DNA of 64,000 bases from positions 930,001 to 994,000 of the forward strand of contig JAWMQO010000001.1 in the NCBI GenBank assembly GCA_033283325.1. The letters run 5' to 3'. A program made the translations under genes and the position numbers. The notes below the pieces were generated by a model that saw only the letters and a program-made list of their open reading frames with translations, made no database searches and was not told the DNA's origin. Numbering within the stretch: position 1 is the first letter of the stretch; each line of letters starts with the position of its first letter. This document shows, in pieces, positions 52,701 through 61,261 of the stretch. The stretch comes from Mangrovimicrobium sp033283325 (GTDB taxonomy: Bacteria; Pseudomonadota; Gammaproteobacteria; Pseudomonadales; Halieaceae).

Positions 52701-53747
52701 GCTCGCCAGGCGCAGGCTGTCCACTTGCATTCCCTGCAGTGAGCCCTCTTCGACATTTAGGGACCAGTCCAGGGTTTCCGGGGAGAGGCCCTGCACCTGA
52801 CCCTCGCCGCCCAGGGAGAAGCCCTCCAGTGAGCCGCTGCTGTGCAGCGAGCCGGGACCGACGATCAGGGGTTCCGCGCTGGCGTCCAGGGGCAGGGCGG
52901 GCCAGTCCAGCGCGATGGTCCAGGCCGGTGTATCCAGCAGCGTGCGCAGTTCGCCTTCGAGATTGGCCGGGAGTTGTCCCTCGCCCGCGTGTTCGACGCG
53001 CAGGACATCGGCATCCCCCGCGACCAGCAGGCGGCCGCCAAGTTCGCGCTGATCGGGAAGTTGCCAGTGCCAGTGGGCCTGCAGTTCCAGGGGGAGCTTC
53101 GCAGCGAGGCTGGCGCTGCCTGAGGCCTCGAGGCCGCCTTCGGGGGCATCGACCTGCAGCCGGGACAGCGTGACGCGCTCTCCCTCGACACTCACGGCGG
53201 CGACCAGCCTGTCTATGATCTGGCTGCTGCCCTGGGCCGTCTGGATTTCCGCGCTTTCAATGCGTAATTGCCGCAGAGTGATATCGAGTGGCGCTTGCAG
53301 GGCCTCCGGGTCGAAGGCCGCGCCTTCCTCCTCTGTCGCTGGGGTGGATTTGAGGACCAGTTTCAGTTCGCGCGCGGCAAGCTCATCGATATCCAGCCGC
53401 CCGCGGAGCAGGGCGCCCGGAGACCATTCCAGTCGGACCTGGTCGATGCTGACATCCGCGGCAGGGACCTCGACCCGCAGGCCCTCGACGCTCAGCGCCC
53501 CCAGCAGCGAGCCCTCCAGCCCCTCCCAGTCGACCGTTCCCCCGGACAGCGCTCGCGCCCTGTCGGCCAGCAGCCGCGTCCCGCTCTCGCTCCCCGCTAC
53601 GACCAGCAGTATCCCGAAGAACAGCAGGGGCAGCAGGATGACAATCGCCAGTATTCGCAACAGGGTTGGTTTCGCCAAGCGTCGCACTTCTCCGCTACTA
53701 TGTGGTCCTAGAGGTGGTGGAATGTGCAATTGGCCGGGGCTTGCCAC
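49758..53747 (-). CDS. tamB: Translocation and assembly module inner-membrane protein TamB
   Basis: This 1329-residue AsmA/TamB-family protein has an N-terminal membrane anchor (ILAIVILLPLLFFGILLVV) followed by a very long periplasmic beta-strand-rich repeat region and the C-terminal DUF490 domain (from about residue 1000, with RVNALGFKGRITGSAVFINT, GTYVHPKLYVGYGYNM). It bridges the inner membrane to TamA. The annotated start at 53747 adds about 22 residues before the anchor; a GTG or TTG just before AKPTLLRIL with GGAG upstream is more likely the true start. Length is typical. Confidence 0.95.
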   Translation of the reverse strand: MASPGQLHIPPPLGPHSSGEVRRLAKPTLLRILAIVILLPLLFFGILLVVAGSESGTRLLADRARALSGGTVDWEGLEGSLLGALSVEGLRVEVPAADVSIDQVRLEWSPGALLRGRLDIDELAARELKLVLKSTPATEEEGAAFDPEALQAPLDITLRQLRIESAEIQTAQGSSQIIDRLVAAVSVEGERVTLSRLQVDAPEGGLEASGSASLAAKLPLELQAHWHWQLPDQRELGGRLLVAGDADVLRVEHAGEGQLPANLEGELRTLLDTPAWTIALDWPALPLDASAEPLIVGPGSLHSSGSLEGFSLGGEGQVQGLSPETLDWSLNVEEGSLQGMQVDSLRLASGPGAIDIRGRIDWSDDVVAELSYTAVVEGLAEIQAELPQRLDAEGRLNARYRGDTARVEVFELALAQSPLRIALQGDVLLRADAAPELSGRVQWWDLAWPLATADSGPVAPDFTSPEGSLTLTGTPEDYQLTLSASTGGSQAPPVTWQAEGQGDLSGMRLAPLRARLLDGEVRLQGDFTWSPVLRWTVQAEGENLDPGQWQADLPGKLALALHSSGELDPETGPQGEFSLDFLRGTLSGQAFELTANAGIAGEEMSLHGLRLRSGENHLEARGGLSPEKLALEWSLDAPAPHTLIPDTAGHLQGAGSIGGTIDAPRLQASISADNLAYGFQSLELLRADIQAGLAQNEALEITLQLENLLDGEATVLQSAQLSGSGTSGQHTIAINVATPTEQVSGQVVGGLDSVAMAWAGQIDALRIASEGYGEWKMPDPAAMQISAEQQSLAETCLASNTDDARICIGGGYSAVGSGHIALQVHQLGLARFAEAVGGELNGSVEGQLAPDGALSGGGKLSLSPGELRVATEDGSTALVHRGGELKLELQPDTGLHGDFRLAGESKDLLQAQVTLPRLGRLPLVEPQLLDGSIRADIDDLSGLPALVPGLSYAAGRLFVDLQVAGTMREPQLRGELALADGAADVSTAGLELREIFLSIEGDPERPGYLFLSGGAASGPGNVALDGQLRLRDQQFDLAIKGEKLEVWDTPDGRALLSPDLRLGWDGELAKVRGRVEIPRADITPKLAISPGMATEEEVADTPEVQIVATSADVVILGPDGQPIEEAVAKLPFLLDSRIEVAMGDKVRVNALGFKGRITGSAVFINTPQGRELIPIADGRFSVEEGTFRAFGQDLEIETGQVIFARVPATEPEIALRAVRWIDSDPTVSVAGVQVTGPFDQPLMELFSRPQVDSAEIQSFLLTGRAADSEDSVLSIGTYVHPKLYVGYGYNMIAETSEFDALYTITPRYGFEVTAGEADNRVNLTFTHER

Positions 53748-53791
53748 GGCGAATTGTCGATACCAACAATACTAGTTAAAGGTGATTCGCA

Positions 53792-54307
53792 ATGAAACAT
53801 AAGGCTTGCCTGACTGCACTTTTAGGCTTGTTTGCAACCGGAGCCCTGGCTGTCGATCTCAATACCGACGCACTCAAGGCCATGCAGCAGGAGGGACTCG
53901 ACATCGTCGAACAGGCCAAGTCCTGGCAGAGCTTCGAACTGGACGTGGGCGAGGGCGGGCAGTGCCTGCAGATCGCCGGTCCGCCGAACAAGGTCGGCGC
54001 TAATATCGTGTTGCGAAACTGCAACAAGAACGCCAAGAATCAGCAGTGGACTTTCGACGAGGACTCTCGACTGGTCAGCCACGGCGACACCTGCATAGGG
54101 GTCGCGGGCAATGCGGGCAAACCCGGGGCGAATGTCGTCACCCAGGAATGCAGCGGGCAGAACCACCAGAAGTGGCGGCTGGACGCGCAGAACCGCCTGC
54201 ATAACGAGTTGAAAAAGTGCCTGCAGGCCGCCGGCAAACCCGGGGAGCCCAGTGGCAATGTCATCAGCCAGAACTGCGGTGGCTCGCCCAACCAGGTCTG
54301 GAAATAG
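53792..54307 (+). CDS. Secreted ricin-B-type lectin-domain protein
   Basis: This 171-residue exported protein has the signal peptide ACLTALLGLFATGALA. Residues about 50-171 form a ricin-B beta-trefoil with three QxW-type repeats (NQQWTFDE, HQKWRLDA, NQVWK) and paired Cys (QCLQIAG..NCNK, TCIGVAG..ECSG, KCLQAAG..NCGG). Trefoil lectins bind sugars. It stands alone between divergent tamB and a convergent SDR. A start codon at 53792 gives a complete signal peptide. Confidence 0.9.
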   Translation: MKHKACLTALLGLFATGALAVDLNTDALKAMQQEGLDIVEQAKSWQSFELDVGEGGQCLQIAGPPNKVGANIVLRNCNKNAKNQQWTFDEDSRLVSHGDTCIGVAGNAGKPGANVVTQECSGQNHQKWRLDAQNRLHNELKKCLQAAGKPGEPSGNVISQNCGGSPNQVWK

Positions 54308-54316
54308 TCGCCGGTT

Positions 54317-55216
54317 TCAGTATCTTAGGCCGGTCGCTTCCTCCGAGGCGTGCCATAAGGCCAGGGCCCGTCCAAGGTCCCTGGCACTCTCGCTAAGCGC
54401 CGCGGCTGCTGGCGGGCCGCGCATCTCTTTCTTGCCGGAAGGTCCGAAGTAATCCTCGGGCACCGCCTCGGGGTCGATCGCGGCGCGCAAGGTAGGCAGG
54501 GCGCCGGCAGCGCAGCCCTGGCCCATGAACAGGCCGAGGAAGCGGAACTTCCGCTGGTGGCGCTGCAGGTCGGTGCGGGTCCAGCCGGGATGGGCCGCCG
54601 TTACCATCGGGTTGTCCCCCGCGTCTTCCAGTTTTTTCGCCAGGCCGAGGGTGAAGTGCAGATTGGCCAGCTTGGAGTCGCAGTAAGCCTGCACGGTATC
54701 GTAGGGCCGCTTTTCCCAGTGCAGGTCGTCGAGGTCGGGATTGCCGCGCCAGTGCGCCAGGCTGGAGACATTCACCACCCGCGAGTCCTCGGTGGCCCGC
54801 AACAGATCGAGCAGATGGCCGGTTAGCGCGAAGTGGCCCAGGTGGTTGGTGCCGAACTGGATCTCGAAGCCGTCGCGGGTCCTGGCGAAGGGGCACATCA
54901 TCACCCCGGCGTTGTTGATCAGCAGGTCCAGCCGTCGGTACTGCGCAATGAAGGCGGTCGCGAACGCCTGCACCGAGCCGAGGTCGGCAAGATCCAGCGG
55001 CTGCGCCTCCACCTCGGCCAGGGGTGAGGTCTTGCGAATGGAAGCCACGGCACGCTCTCCCTTCGCCGCGTCGCGCACCGCGAGGATGACACAGGCGCCT
55101 TTGTCCGCCAGTGCTCGCGCGCTTTCCAGGCCGATACCGCTTGCACCACCGGTGACGATGGCGACGCGGCCGGCCTGTGAGGGGATATCCGGATATCCCC
55201 AATCGCCTGTCTGCAT
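54317..55216 (-). CDS. SDR oxidoreductase, retinol-dehydrogenase-like
   Basis: With the start at ATG 55216 (AAGGA upstream) the protein has 299 residues. SDR motifs: TGGASGIGLESARALADKG, LLINNAGVMMCPF, NVSSLAHWRG and catalytic YCDSK. The length and the GWTRTDLQRHQRKFRFLG C-terminal part are typical of the extended RDH-like branch, as in the SDR at 28410. Stands alone on the minus strand. Confidence 0.9.
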   Translation of the reverse strand: MQTGDWGYPDIPSQAGRVAIVTGGASGIGLESARALADKGACVILAVRDAAKGERAVASIRKTSPLAEVEAQPLDLADLGSVQAFATAFIAQYRRLDLLINNAGVMMCPFARTRDGFEIQFGTNHLGHFALTGHLLDLLRATEDSRVVNVSSLAHWRGNPDLDDLHWEKRPYDTVQAYCDSKLANLHFTLGLAKKLEDAGDNPMVTAAHPGWTRTDLQRHQRKFRFLGLFMGQGCAAGALPTLRAAIDPEAVPEDYFGPSGKKEMRGPPAAAALSESARDLGRALALWHASEEATGLRY

Positions 55217-55472
55217 GCTCTTATCCTTGTCCTCACAGCGCCTGCCCGCCATGCTGAGTGCAGTCTGCGCCTGTAGTCAAGCTTGACCCGGAGCGTCGGG
55301 CACCCTACATTCTACGCCCCTGACACATTGGTAATCACCAGTGGTGCTTATAACTGGCAAGCCCCCCGATGAGCGCCACGCAGGAAAGGCCCAACGATTT
55401 GCCTGCAATGATAGGCCCGCCGCGGAAGGTCCGCTGTGAGCAGCTCTCTATAAACCGTAAGGAGAAACAAGC

Positions 55473-56222
55473 ATGACCCAGAAAACCGCATTGGTGACCG
55501 GCGCCGCCGCCGGAATCGGCCGCGCCTGCGCCCTGCGCCTCGCCGAGGAAGGCATGAAGATCGGGGTACTGGACCTGAACCTCGACGGCGTGGAGAAAGT
55601 GGCCCAGGAAATTCGTGACGCCGGCGGTGAAGCCATCGCCTTGCAGGGCAGTATTGCGGATCGCCCGCAGATGGAGGCTGCCGTAGCGCAGCTGCGCGAG
55701 GCCTTCGGCCCGGTCACTGTGGTGGTCAACAATGCCGGTATCTCCAACTTCATTCCCTTCGAAGAGCTGACCGACAACGACTGGGACCGGATGTTCGAGA
55801 TCAACACCAAGGGCACCTTTATCGTCACCCAGGTGGTGCTGCCGGATATGAAAGCCGCGGGCTGGGGCCGGGTGATCAATATCTCCTCTTCCAGCGCCCA
55901 GTCCGGCAGCGTCGAGCAGGTGCACTACTCCGCCTCCAAGGGCGCGGTGATCTCCATGACGCGCTCACTGGCCCAGGCTTTGGGGCCCTACGGCATTACC
56001 GTGAACAATATTCCCCCGGGCGCCGTGATGGGTACCATCATGTCCGAGGAGAACAAGGATCGCTTCAAGATGCCGATGGAAACCCTGAAGCGGATGATCC
56101 CTGTGGGCCGCACTGGTGTCGCGGACGATATCGCCAACGCCTGTGCCTGGCTGGCGGACGAGCGCACCAGCTACGTGACTGGCCAGACCATCGGCGTCAA
56201 CGGCGGGCGCGTTCCCTCCTGA
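55473..56222 (+). CDS. SDR oxidoreductase, FabG-like
   Basis: This 249-residue classical SDR has TGAAAGIGRACALRLAEEG, VVVNNAGISNF, NISSSSAQSGS and the catalytic YSASKGAVISMTRSLAQALG stretch, ending in VNGGRVPS. Relatives include 3-oxoacyl-reductases and 2-hydroxycyclohexanecarboxyl-CoA dehydrogenases. AAGGAG supports ATG 55473. It is a close relative of the SDR at 61262, suggesting duplication of this enzyme type in the region. Confidence 0.92.
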   Translation: MTQKTALVTGAAAGIGRACALRLAEEGMKIGVLDLNLDGVEKVAQEIRDAGGEAIALQGSIADRPQMEAAVAQLREAFGPVTVVVNNAGISNFIPFEELTDNDWDRMFEINTKGTFIVTQVVLPDMKAAGWGRVINISSSSAQSGSVEQVHYSASKGAVISMTRSLAQALGPYGITVNNIPPGAVMGTIMSEENKDRFKMPMETLKRMIPVGRTGVADDIANACAWLADERTSYVTGQTIGVNGGRVPS

Positions 56223-56249
56223 GTGTCTCTGCGGCGACGCGCACGTGAC

Positions 56250-57002
56250 TCAGTAGAGCACGTCGCGGGTCGCCCGCACGCACACTTCCGACAGGTTCAC
56301 ACTGGCGGGCGCCGCGGCGATATAGACCACGGTGTCCGCGAATTCAGCTGAGCTAATCGCCTCTTCCCGATTCACGAACTCGCGCATGGCTTCGCCGTGC
56401 GCCGGGTCGCTGAGCTGTTGCCAGATTTCCGTGGTGACGGTGCCGGGGTTCACGAGGCAGACCCGGATACCCTCGGGACCAAGCTCCTGGCGCATGCCGT
56501 CGGTCATCGCCCGCAGGGCGTGCTTGCTGGTGGCGTAGGCGTTGTAGATCGGCGAGGTCGTGTGGCAGGCCAGGGAGCCGATATTGATGATTGTGCCACT
56601 GCCCTGCGCCCGCATCGGCGCCACCGCCGCATGGCAGGTGTAGAGGCTGCCGAGCAGGTTGATGTCGATCACACTGCGCCACTGGGTGAGGTCCGCTTCG
56701 CCGATATTGGTCGCCTGTATGGTACCCGCTGCATTGACCAGGATATCCAGCCGGCCGAATCGCTCGACTGTTTTCTCTACCGCGGATCGGGCGAAGGTTT
56801 CGTCGCGGATATCGCCGGCCAGTACCAGTGCCTCGCCGCCGGTCCTGGCGATACACGCCGACAGGGCCTGCAGGCGCTCTTCCCGGCGAGCAGCGAGGGT
56901 GACACGCACGCCGGCTGCGGCCAGCGCCAGGGCACAGGCTTCGCCAATGCCGGCTGACGCGCCGGTGACCAGGGCAACCTGGCCTTCGAGTATAGTGGTC
57001 AT
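56250..57002 (-). CDS. SDR family oxidoreductase
   Basis: This 250-residue SDR has TGASAGIGEACALALAAAG, ILVNAAGTIQATN, NIGSLACHTTSPIYN and YATSK, followed by HALRAMTDGMRQELGPEG. A conserved Asn of the NNAG motif is Ala here (NAAG), as in some reductases. Its start codon overlaps the stop of the TolB/TPR gene, so the two are co-transcribed. Converges with the preceding SDR. Confidence 0.9.
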   Translation of the reverse strand: MTTILEGQVALVTGASAGIGEACALALAAAGVRVTLAARREERLQALSACIARTGGEALVLAGDIRDETFARSAVEKTVERFGRLDILVNAAGTIQATNIGEADLTQWRSVIDINLLGSLYTCHAAVAPMRAQGSGTIINIGSLACHTTSPIYNAYATSKHALRAMTDGMRQELGPEGIRVCLVNPGTVTTEIWQQLSDPAHGEAMREFVNREEAISSAEFADTVVYIAAAPASVNLSEVCVRATRDVLY

Positions 57003-59269
57003 TCAGTGCTCTCCGGTGTCGCTGGAATTTCGCCCGCTGCCTCCATCCGCAGCATCGCCTCGCGGGCCTTGTCGCGCCGCGCCAGGTAATCTTCACGCCA
57101 GTTTTCAAAGTCCGGGTTTCCCTGCAGGCGGGAGAGCAGGTGTCCGCGATCGAGTGGCATGAGGTAACTGTCCCAGCGCATGAATCCGCTCTCGCCGAGC
57201 AGGGTTTCAGGCAAGGCCTGGGTCGCTTCGTCCTCGCGCTGCAGCAGGATCAGCGCTTCGATATCCAGGCTTTCCCTGCTCGCCCCGAGGCGCACCCTTG
57301 GCAGGGGCGTCACTGCATCGAGCAGGGCCTGTGCAGCGCTGTTAGGCGAGACGCCATCGAGATCATCCAGTTCCGCCGCGAACAGGCGCTGGAGCCGTCG
57401 GGCCAGCATGCGCTGCCCGGGCTCCCGTGCCTGCAGCTCACTCTCCAGGGCGTCGTTGGCGGCATTTGCGCAGTCGCGGTCTGCCTGCAGTAGGCAGAGT
57501 CGCAGGCGCATCAGCAGGTCCGTAAGGCCCGTATCACCGCGCCTGGCGATCACTTCCTCGAGGAAGGCGGAGGCCGCCTGCGGTCCATCCGCATGCAATA
57601 CCAGCGTCAGGCGGAACCCGTCCAGCAGTTCGTTGCCGGGCCAGCGCGCTTCGGCGGCGCCCAGCCACTGACTGCTGCGCTGTCTGTCGCCGACCGCGTT
57701 CCACAGGCGAACGAAATTGGTATACCCGTACAGGCTGTCCGGCGACTCTTGCAGCAGCCTGGCTGCCCACTTTGCCGAGATATCCGGTCTGCCGAGCAGT
57801 TCGTAGCTGAAGCTCGCGAGGTCGTCGAGTTCCATCTCGGTGTGCTCGCCATCGGCCAGGTGCGATTCCAGCACTGCCAGGGCCTCATCGGTCCGGCCCA
57901 GTAGCAGCAGGGCGATCACCCGTGGTCGATGGAAGCTGGCTTCGGGATCGAGGGCGTCGCGCTTGTCCATCAGTTCCAGCGCGAGTGCGGGATCGTCCAG
58001 CATGATCACTACCGCATAACTCAGGTAGGCGTCGGCATTGTTGGGGTTGAGTTCTATTGCCTTCGCCAGTGAGCGCGCGGCCAGGTCCTCCCGGTCACTG
58101 CGATGTTCGTAGCGCCCGCGGATACCCCAGGCGGCTGAATAGGCCGGCGCCAGTTCCGGGGCCCGTTTGGCCAGCACTTCCATTTTCTCCAGGCAGTCAC
58201 TGTACAATTCGCTGGTACTGCCCTGGAAAGCGCAGTTGTCATAGAAGCCTGCGAGTAGAATCATTGCGTCGACATAGTCCGGATCGATAGCCAGTGCCGC
58301 CCGCAGCATCTGTACCGCGGGAAAGTTGTCGAAGCTGTCGATGCTGTTGATCACACTTGGGGTGAGATGTTCTTCCGCGTAGGCGTTGGCGCGCAGCAGG
58401 AGATCGTAGGCGCCGGGTTCCCGAGTGCCGCCCTGGCTGAGATCAGCACTTTGTTCCGGCAGCAGGGAGAGACGCAGTTGTTGCACGACCGCGTCGGCGA
58501 TGGCGTCGTGCAGGGCAAATATATTGTCCATGGTGTAGTCGTAGCTCTGCGACCACAGGTGGCTGCCGTCGGCTGCGCTGACCAGCTGGGCGATCACCCG
58601 CACCTTGTCGCCGTAACGCTGCACGCTGCCTTCGAGAATGTTGCCCACCCCGAGTTGCTCGCCGATTTCCCGCACGTCGCGGTTGGCGCCCTTGTACTGG
58701 AAACTCGAGTTGCGGGCGATGACCGTGAGCCCCGGCACCTGTGCCAGGTGATGCAGCAGGGTGTCGGCGAGCCCGTCGGAGAAGTAGTCGTCTTCCTTGT
58801 TGCCCGAGAAATTCTCGAACGGGAGGACGGCGATGGAGGGAGTGGCCTGCGCTGCCTGGCTCTCCTTCACCGTGGCGGAATCATCCACCGTGGAGGGGGC
58901 CGCCTGGCCTGCGGTGGCAGCGTCTTCCGGAATAAGGCGATCGAGGGCTACGGCTCCGATCGCGCTGAGGACCAGGACGAGGAGGACGGTGTTGATGCGG
59001 CGCCCGGTGTGTTGCGTCATGGAGGACCCGGGGGGGATCTCCGATTCCCGCTTGAGCCCCTCGGGTGTCAGTTCAAATATCCATGAGAATATCAGCACGG
59101 GAACGAAGCCGAGCAAAAGCACCACCACCACGGTGGTGCCGACGACAGCGGGCAGCGACAGCAGGGAGGAGAGGACGTCGGTAACCTGAAGCAGCAACCA
59201 ACTGGCAACCAGGTACAGTGCGGCGACCTTCACCACATTGCGGCGCTTGAGCTCTGCAATCAGCGACAT
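56999..59269 (-). CDS. Membrane-anchored TolB-like/TPR-repeat protein
   Basis: This 756-residue protein has two N-terminal membrane segments (VVKVAALYLVASWLLLQV, GTTVVVVLLLGFVPVLIF) and a third at about 93-112. A TolB-like N-terminal domain follows (IAVLPFENFSGNKEDDYFSD, with ILEGSVQRYGDKVRVIAQLV), then a long array of TPR-like helices to the end. It matches proteins often annotated as adenylate-cyclase-like TolB/TPR but has no cyclase domain. The location suggests a scaffolding or signalling role. It ends overlapping the SDR start. Confidence 0.85.
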   Translation of the reverse strand: MSLIAELKRRNVVKVAALYLVASWLLLQVTDVLSSLLSLPAVVGTTVVVVLLLGFVPVLIFSWIFELTPEGLKRESEIPPGSSMTQHTGRRINTVLLVLVLSAIGAVALDRLIPEDAATAGQAAPSTVDDSATVKESQAAQATPSIAVLPFENFSGNKEDDYFSDGLADTLLHHLAQVPGLTVIARNSSFQYKGANRDVREIGEQLGVGNILEGSVQRYGDKVRVIAQLVSAADGSHLWSQSYDYTMDNIFALHDAIADAVVQQLRLSLLPEQSADLSQGGTREPGAYDLLLRANAYAEEHLTPSVINSIDSFDNFPAVQMLRAALAIDPDYVDAMILLAGFYDNCAFQGSTSELYSDCLEKMEVLAKRAPELAPAYSAAWGIRGRYEHRSDREDLAARSLAKAIELNPNNADAYLSYAVVIMLDDPALALELMDKRDALDPEASFHRPRVIALLLLGRTDEALAVLESHLADGEHTEMELDDLASFSYELLGRPDISAKWAARLLQESPDSLYGYTNFVRLWNAVGDRQRSSQWLGAAEARWPGNELLDGFRLTLVLHADGPQAASAFLEEVIARRGDTGLTDLLMRLRLCLLQADRDCANAANDALESELQAREPGQRMLARRLQRLFAAELDDLDGVSPNSAAQALLDAVTPLPRVRLGASRESLDIEALILLQREDEATQALPETLLGESGFMRWDSYLMPLDRGHLLSRLQGNPDFENWREDYLARRDKAREAMLRMEAAGEIPATPESTE

Positions 59270-59373
59270 TGGTTGATCTTGCGCCCCCTTCCCTTGAGCT
59301 GGCCATGATGGATCAGGCGGCCCAGTTTGTCGATCAGCTTGCCGATGCGCTCAGGCCAGGGCAAGGCTGCTGT

Positions 59374-60588
59374 TCAGGCGGAGACGTCGAATCGCAGTGG
59401 CAGGCTGCGCAATCCCCAGGCGCCAAGAAACGGGCGCCAGGCGATCTCGCCGTCCAGTTGGGGGTGGTGCAGGCGCTGGGTGATGAGGTGCAGTCCTTCC
59501 TCCAGCTGCGCGCGGGCGAGGAACTGGCCGAGACAGATGTGCTCGCCACGACCGAAGGCCAAATGGCGGTTTTCGCTCTCGCGCTCGGGGGAGAACGCCA
59601 GGGGATCGGGAAAAGCCGCGGGATCCCGGTTGGCCAGCGGCATCGCAAAGGCCACCATGGTTCCCCGGCTGAAGCTGTGGCCCTGGTAGTCGAAATCCTG
59701 GGTCACATTGCGAAACACCGTGGCGATACTGGAGTGGCGCAGCGCCTCTTCGATCACCCGGGCGCAGAATTCCGGCTCTTGCGCGCAGCGCCGGTAATCA
59801 TCAGGCCGCTCCAGCAGGCGGTAAAGGGTGAATGTCAGCATGTTCTTGGAAGTGTCATAGCCGGCGATCAGCAATACCAGCACCATGTCGCGCAACTCGA
59901 TGTCGTTGAGCTTGCCCGCGTCCCGTGCCGCGATCAACGCATCCAGCAGGGCATTTTCGTCGTCGGCACCGGCCTGTTCGCGTTCGCTGACCAGTTCGTC
60001 CACATAGCCCCAGAGCAGGTCAAAGGCTTCGAGGAATCCGGGATAGACAGCCTTGTCCAGGGTGAGCGAAGCCATATGCGTTTCAATCGCATTGCGAATA
60101 CGCGGAATACCCTCTGTGGAAACACCCAGGACGCCACACAGGACGGCTATCGGAAAGTAAGAGGCGAACTCGGCGAAGTCGAAATTTCCCCTGGGCGCCC
60201 AGTCGTCCAGCAATTCACCAATTACCCGGCGCATCACCGGCCGCACCTGGTTGGCGCGCCGCGGCGTGAATGCCTGGGCAACACTGGCGCGAATACGGGT
60301 GTGCTCCACGCCGGTGTGCGATTGCAGCATCTCCAGCATGAAGCGCGCCCACTGGGAGCCCTGCACACCGTAAAATTCCACCACGTGAGCCAGGCCCATC
60401 TCCAGCTTGTCGTCCATGAAGGCGAGGTCTTTTACTGCCTCGTAACCATGCACGATATAACCCTGGCTGAACCGCGCCAGCCAGGGATGCTGCTCCCGCG
60501 CCCGCTCCACGAAGGGCATCGGGTCGGACTGGAATTCAGGCAGCTCCACCGGGAGTTCCGGCAGCGACATCTCATCGATCAGTACCAT
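59374..60588 (-). CDS. Cytochrome P450
   Basis: This 404-residue bacterial P450 has I-helix LLIAGYDTSKNML (residues about 239-251), ExxR at Glu281-Arg284 (EEALR) and the heme loop LAFGRGEHICLGQF with Cys352. The ferredoxin gene lies 11 bases upstream on the same strand, so it very probably supplies electrons. It differs from the P450 at 29303 in sequence and in heme-loop detail. No CYP family assigned. The ferredoxin reductase is not in the window. Confidence 0.93.
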   Translation of the reverse strand: MVLIDEMSLPELPVELPEFQSDPMPFVERAREQHPWLARFSQGYIVHGYEAVKDLAFMDDKLEMGLAHVVEFYGVQGSQWARFMLEMLQSHTGVEHTRIRASVAQAFTPRRANQVRPVMRRVIGELLDDWAPRGNFDFAEFASYFPIAVLCGVLGVSTEGIPRIRNAIETHMASLTLDKAVYPGFLEAFDLLWGYVDELVSEREQAGADDENALLDALIAARDAGKLNDIELRDMVLVLLIAGYDTSKNMLTFTLYRLLERPDDYRRCAQEPEFCARVIEEALRHSSIATVFRNVTQDFDYQGHSFSRGTMVAFAMPLANRDPAAFPDPLAFSPERESENRHLAFGRGEHICLGQFLARAQLEEGLHLITQRLHHPQLDGEIAWRPFLGAWGLRSLPLRFDVSA

Positions 60589-60599
60589 GAATTGAGCCC

Positions 60600-60923
60600 T
60601 CAGTACATGCTTTCAGGCAGGTGGACCACGAGCCCTTCCAGCTCCGGGCTGGCCTTGAGCTGGCAGCTCAGGCGCTTGCGGGGATGCGGATTGTCTTCAT
60701 GCAATTCCAGCGTCGCCTCTTCCATCTCCGAGGGCTCGCCGGTTTGTGCCTCCCAGTCCTCGTCGACATAGACCAGGCAGGTACCACAGGCCATTTGCCC
60801 GCCGCACTCACCGATAATCACCGGAAGGCCGTTATCCACAGCCGCCTGCATGAGCGACGTGCCCTCGGCAACGTCCACAGGGTGTTCGGTGCCGTCGGTT
60901 TCCTTATAGATGATCCTGACCAT
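60600..60923 (-). CDS. [2Fe-2S] ferredoxin
   Basis: This 107-residue adrenodoxin/putidaredoxin-type ferredoxin has cluster ligands Cys40, Cys46, Cys49 (GECGGQMACGTCLVYVDEDW) and Cys87 (RLSCQL). It is the expected redox partner for P450s of this type. It lies 11 bases upstream of the P450 gene and starts at ATG 60923. Confidence 0.93.
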   Translation of the reverse strand: MVRIIYKETDGTEHPVDVAEGTSLMQAAVDNGLPVIIGECGGQMACGTCLVYVDEDWEAQTGEPSEMEEATLELHEDNPHPRKRLSCQLKASPELEGLVVHLPESMY

Positions 60924-61096
60924 TCAAGTTTCCCTTATTCTATTCGTCTTCTAATCGAGATTTGTCCGGACTCTTTAGCGTAGCGGGTTACGCACCGGCG
61001 GGCATATGAGGTTATATTAACGCCCCAGCCGTTTCAATTCGTTCCACTACCGGCTCACGTTAGTCAGGCCGCTACGAATTTGGTACGGCGGTAGGG

Positions 61097-61208
61097 CGGA
61101 ATCGTGGGAGGGTATCTGGAAACCGTGAGGCGACAGGACGTCGCCGACCGAGCCTGTACATGGATGTACGCTATTTGGCGTGTTTCCAGATACCCTCCCA
61201 CGATTCCG
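61097..61208. repeat. Cloverleaf-like palindromic element
   Basis: A perfect 27-bp outer stem (61097-61123 with 61182-61208) encloses two more perfect hairpins: GGCGAC/GTCGCC at 61129-61145 with loop AGGAC, and GTACAT/ATGTAC at 61156-61169 with loop GG. The whole element is 112 bases in the 338-base gap between the ferredoxin and SDR genes. No reading frame explains it. In RNA or single-stranded DNA it would form a three-armed cloverleaf. Confidence 0.9.
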
Positions 61209-61261
61209 ACCGGGGAAGTAGTCCGGCCCGCCGCGTTTATAAAAAAAACAGGAGTAAACAA

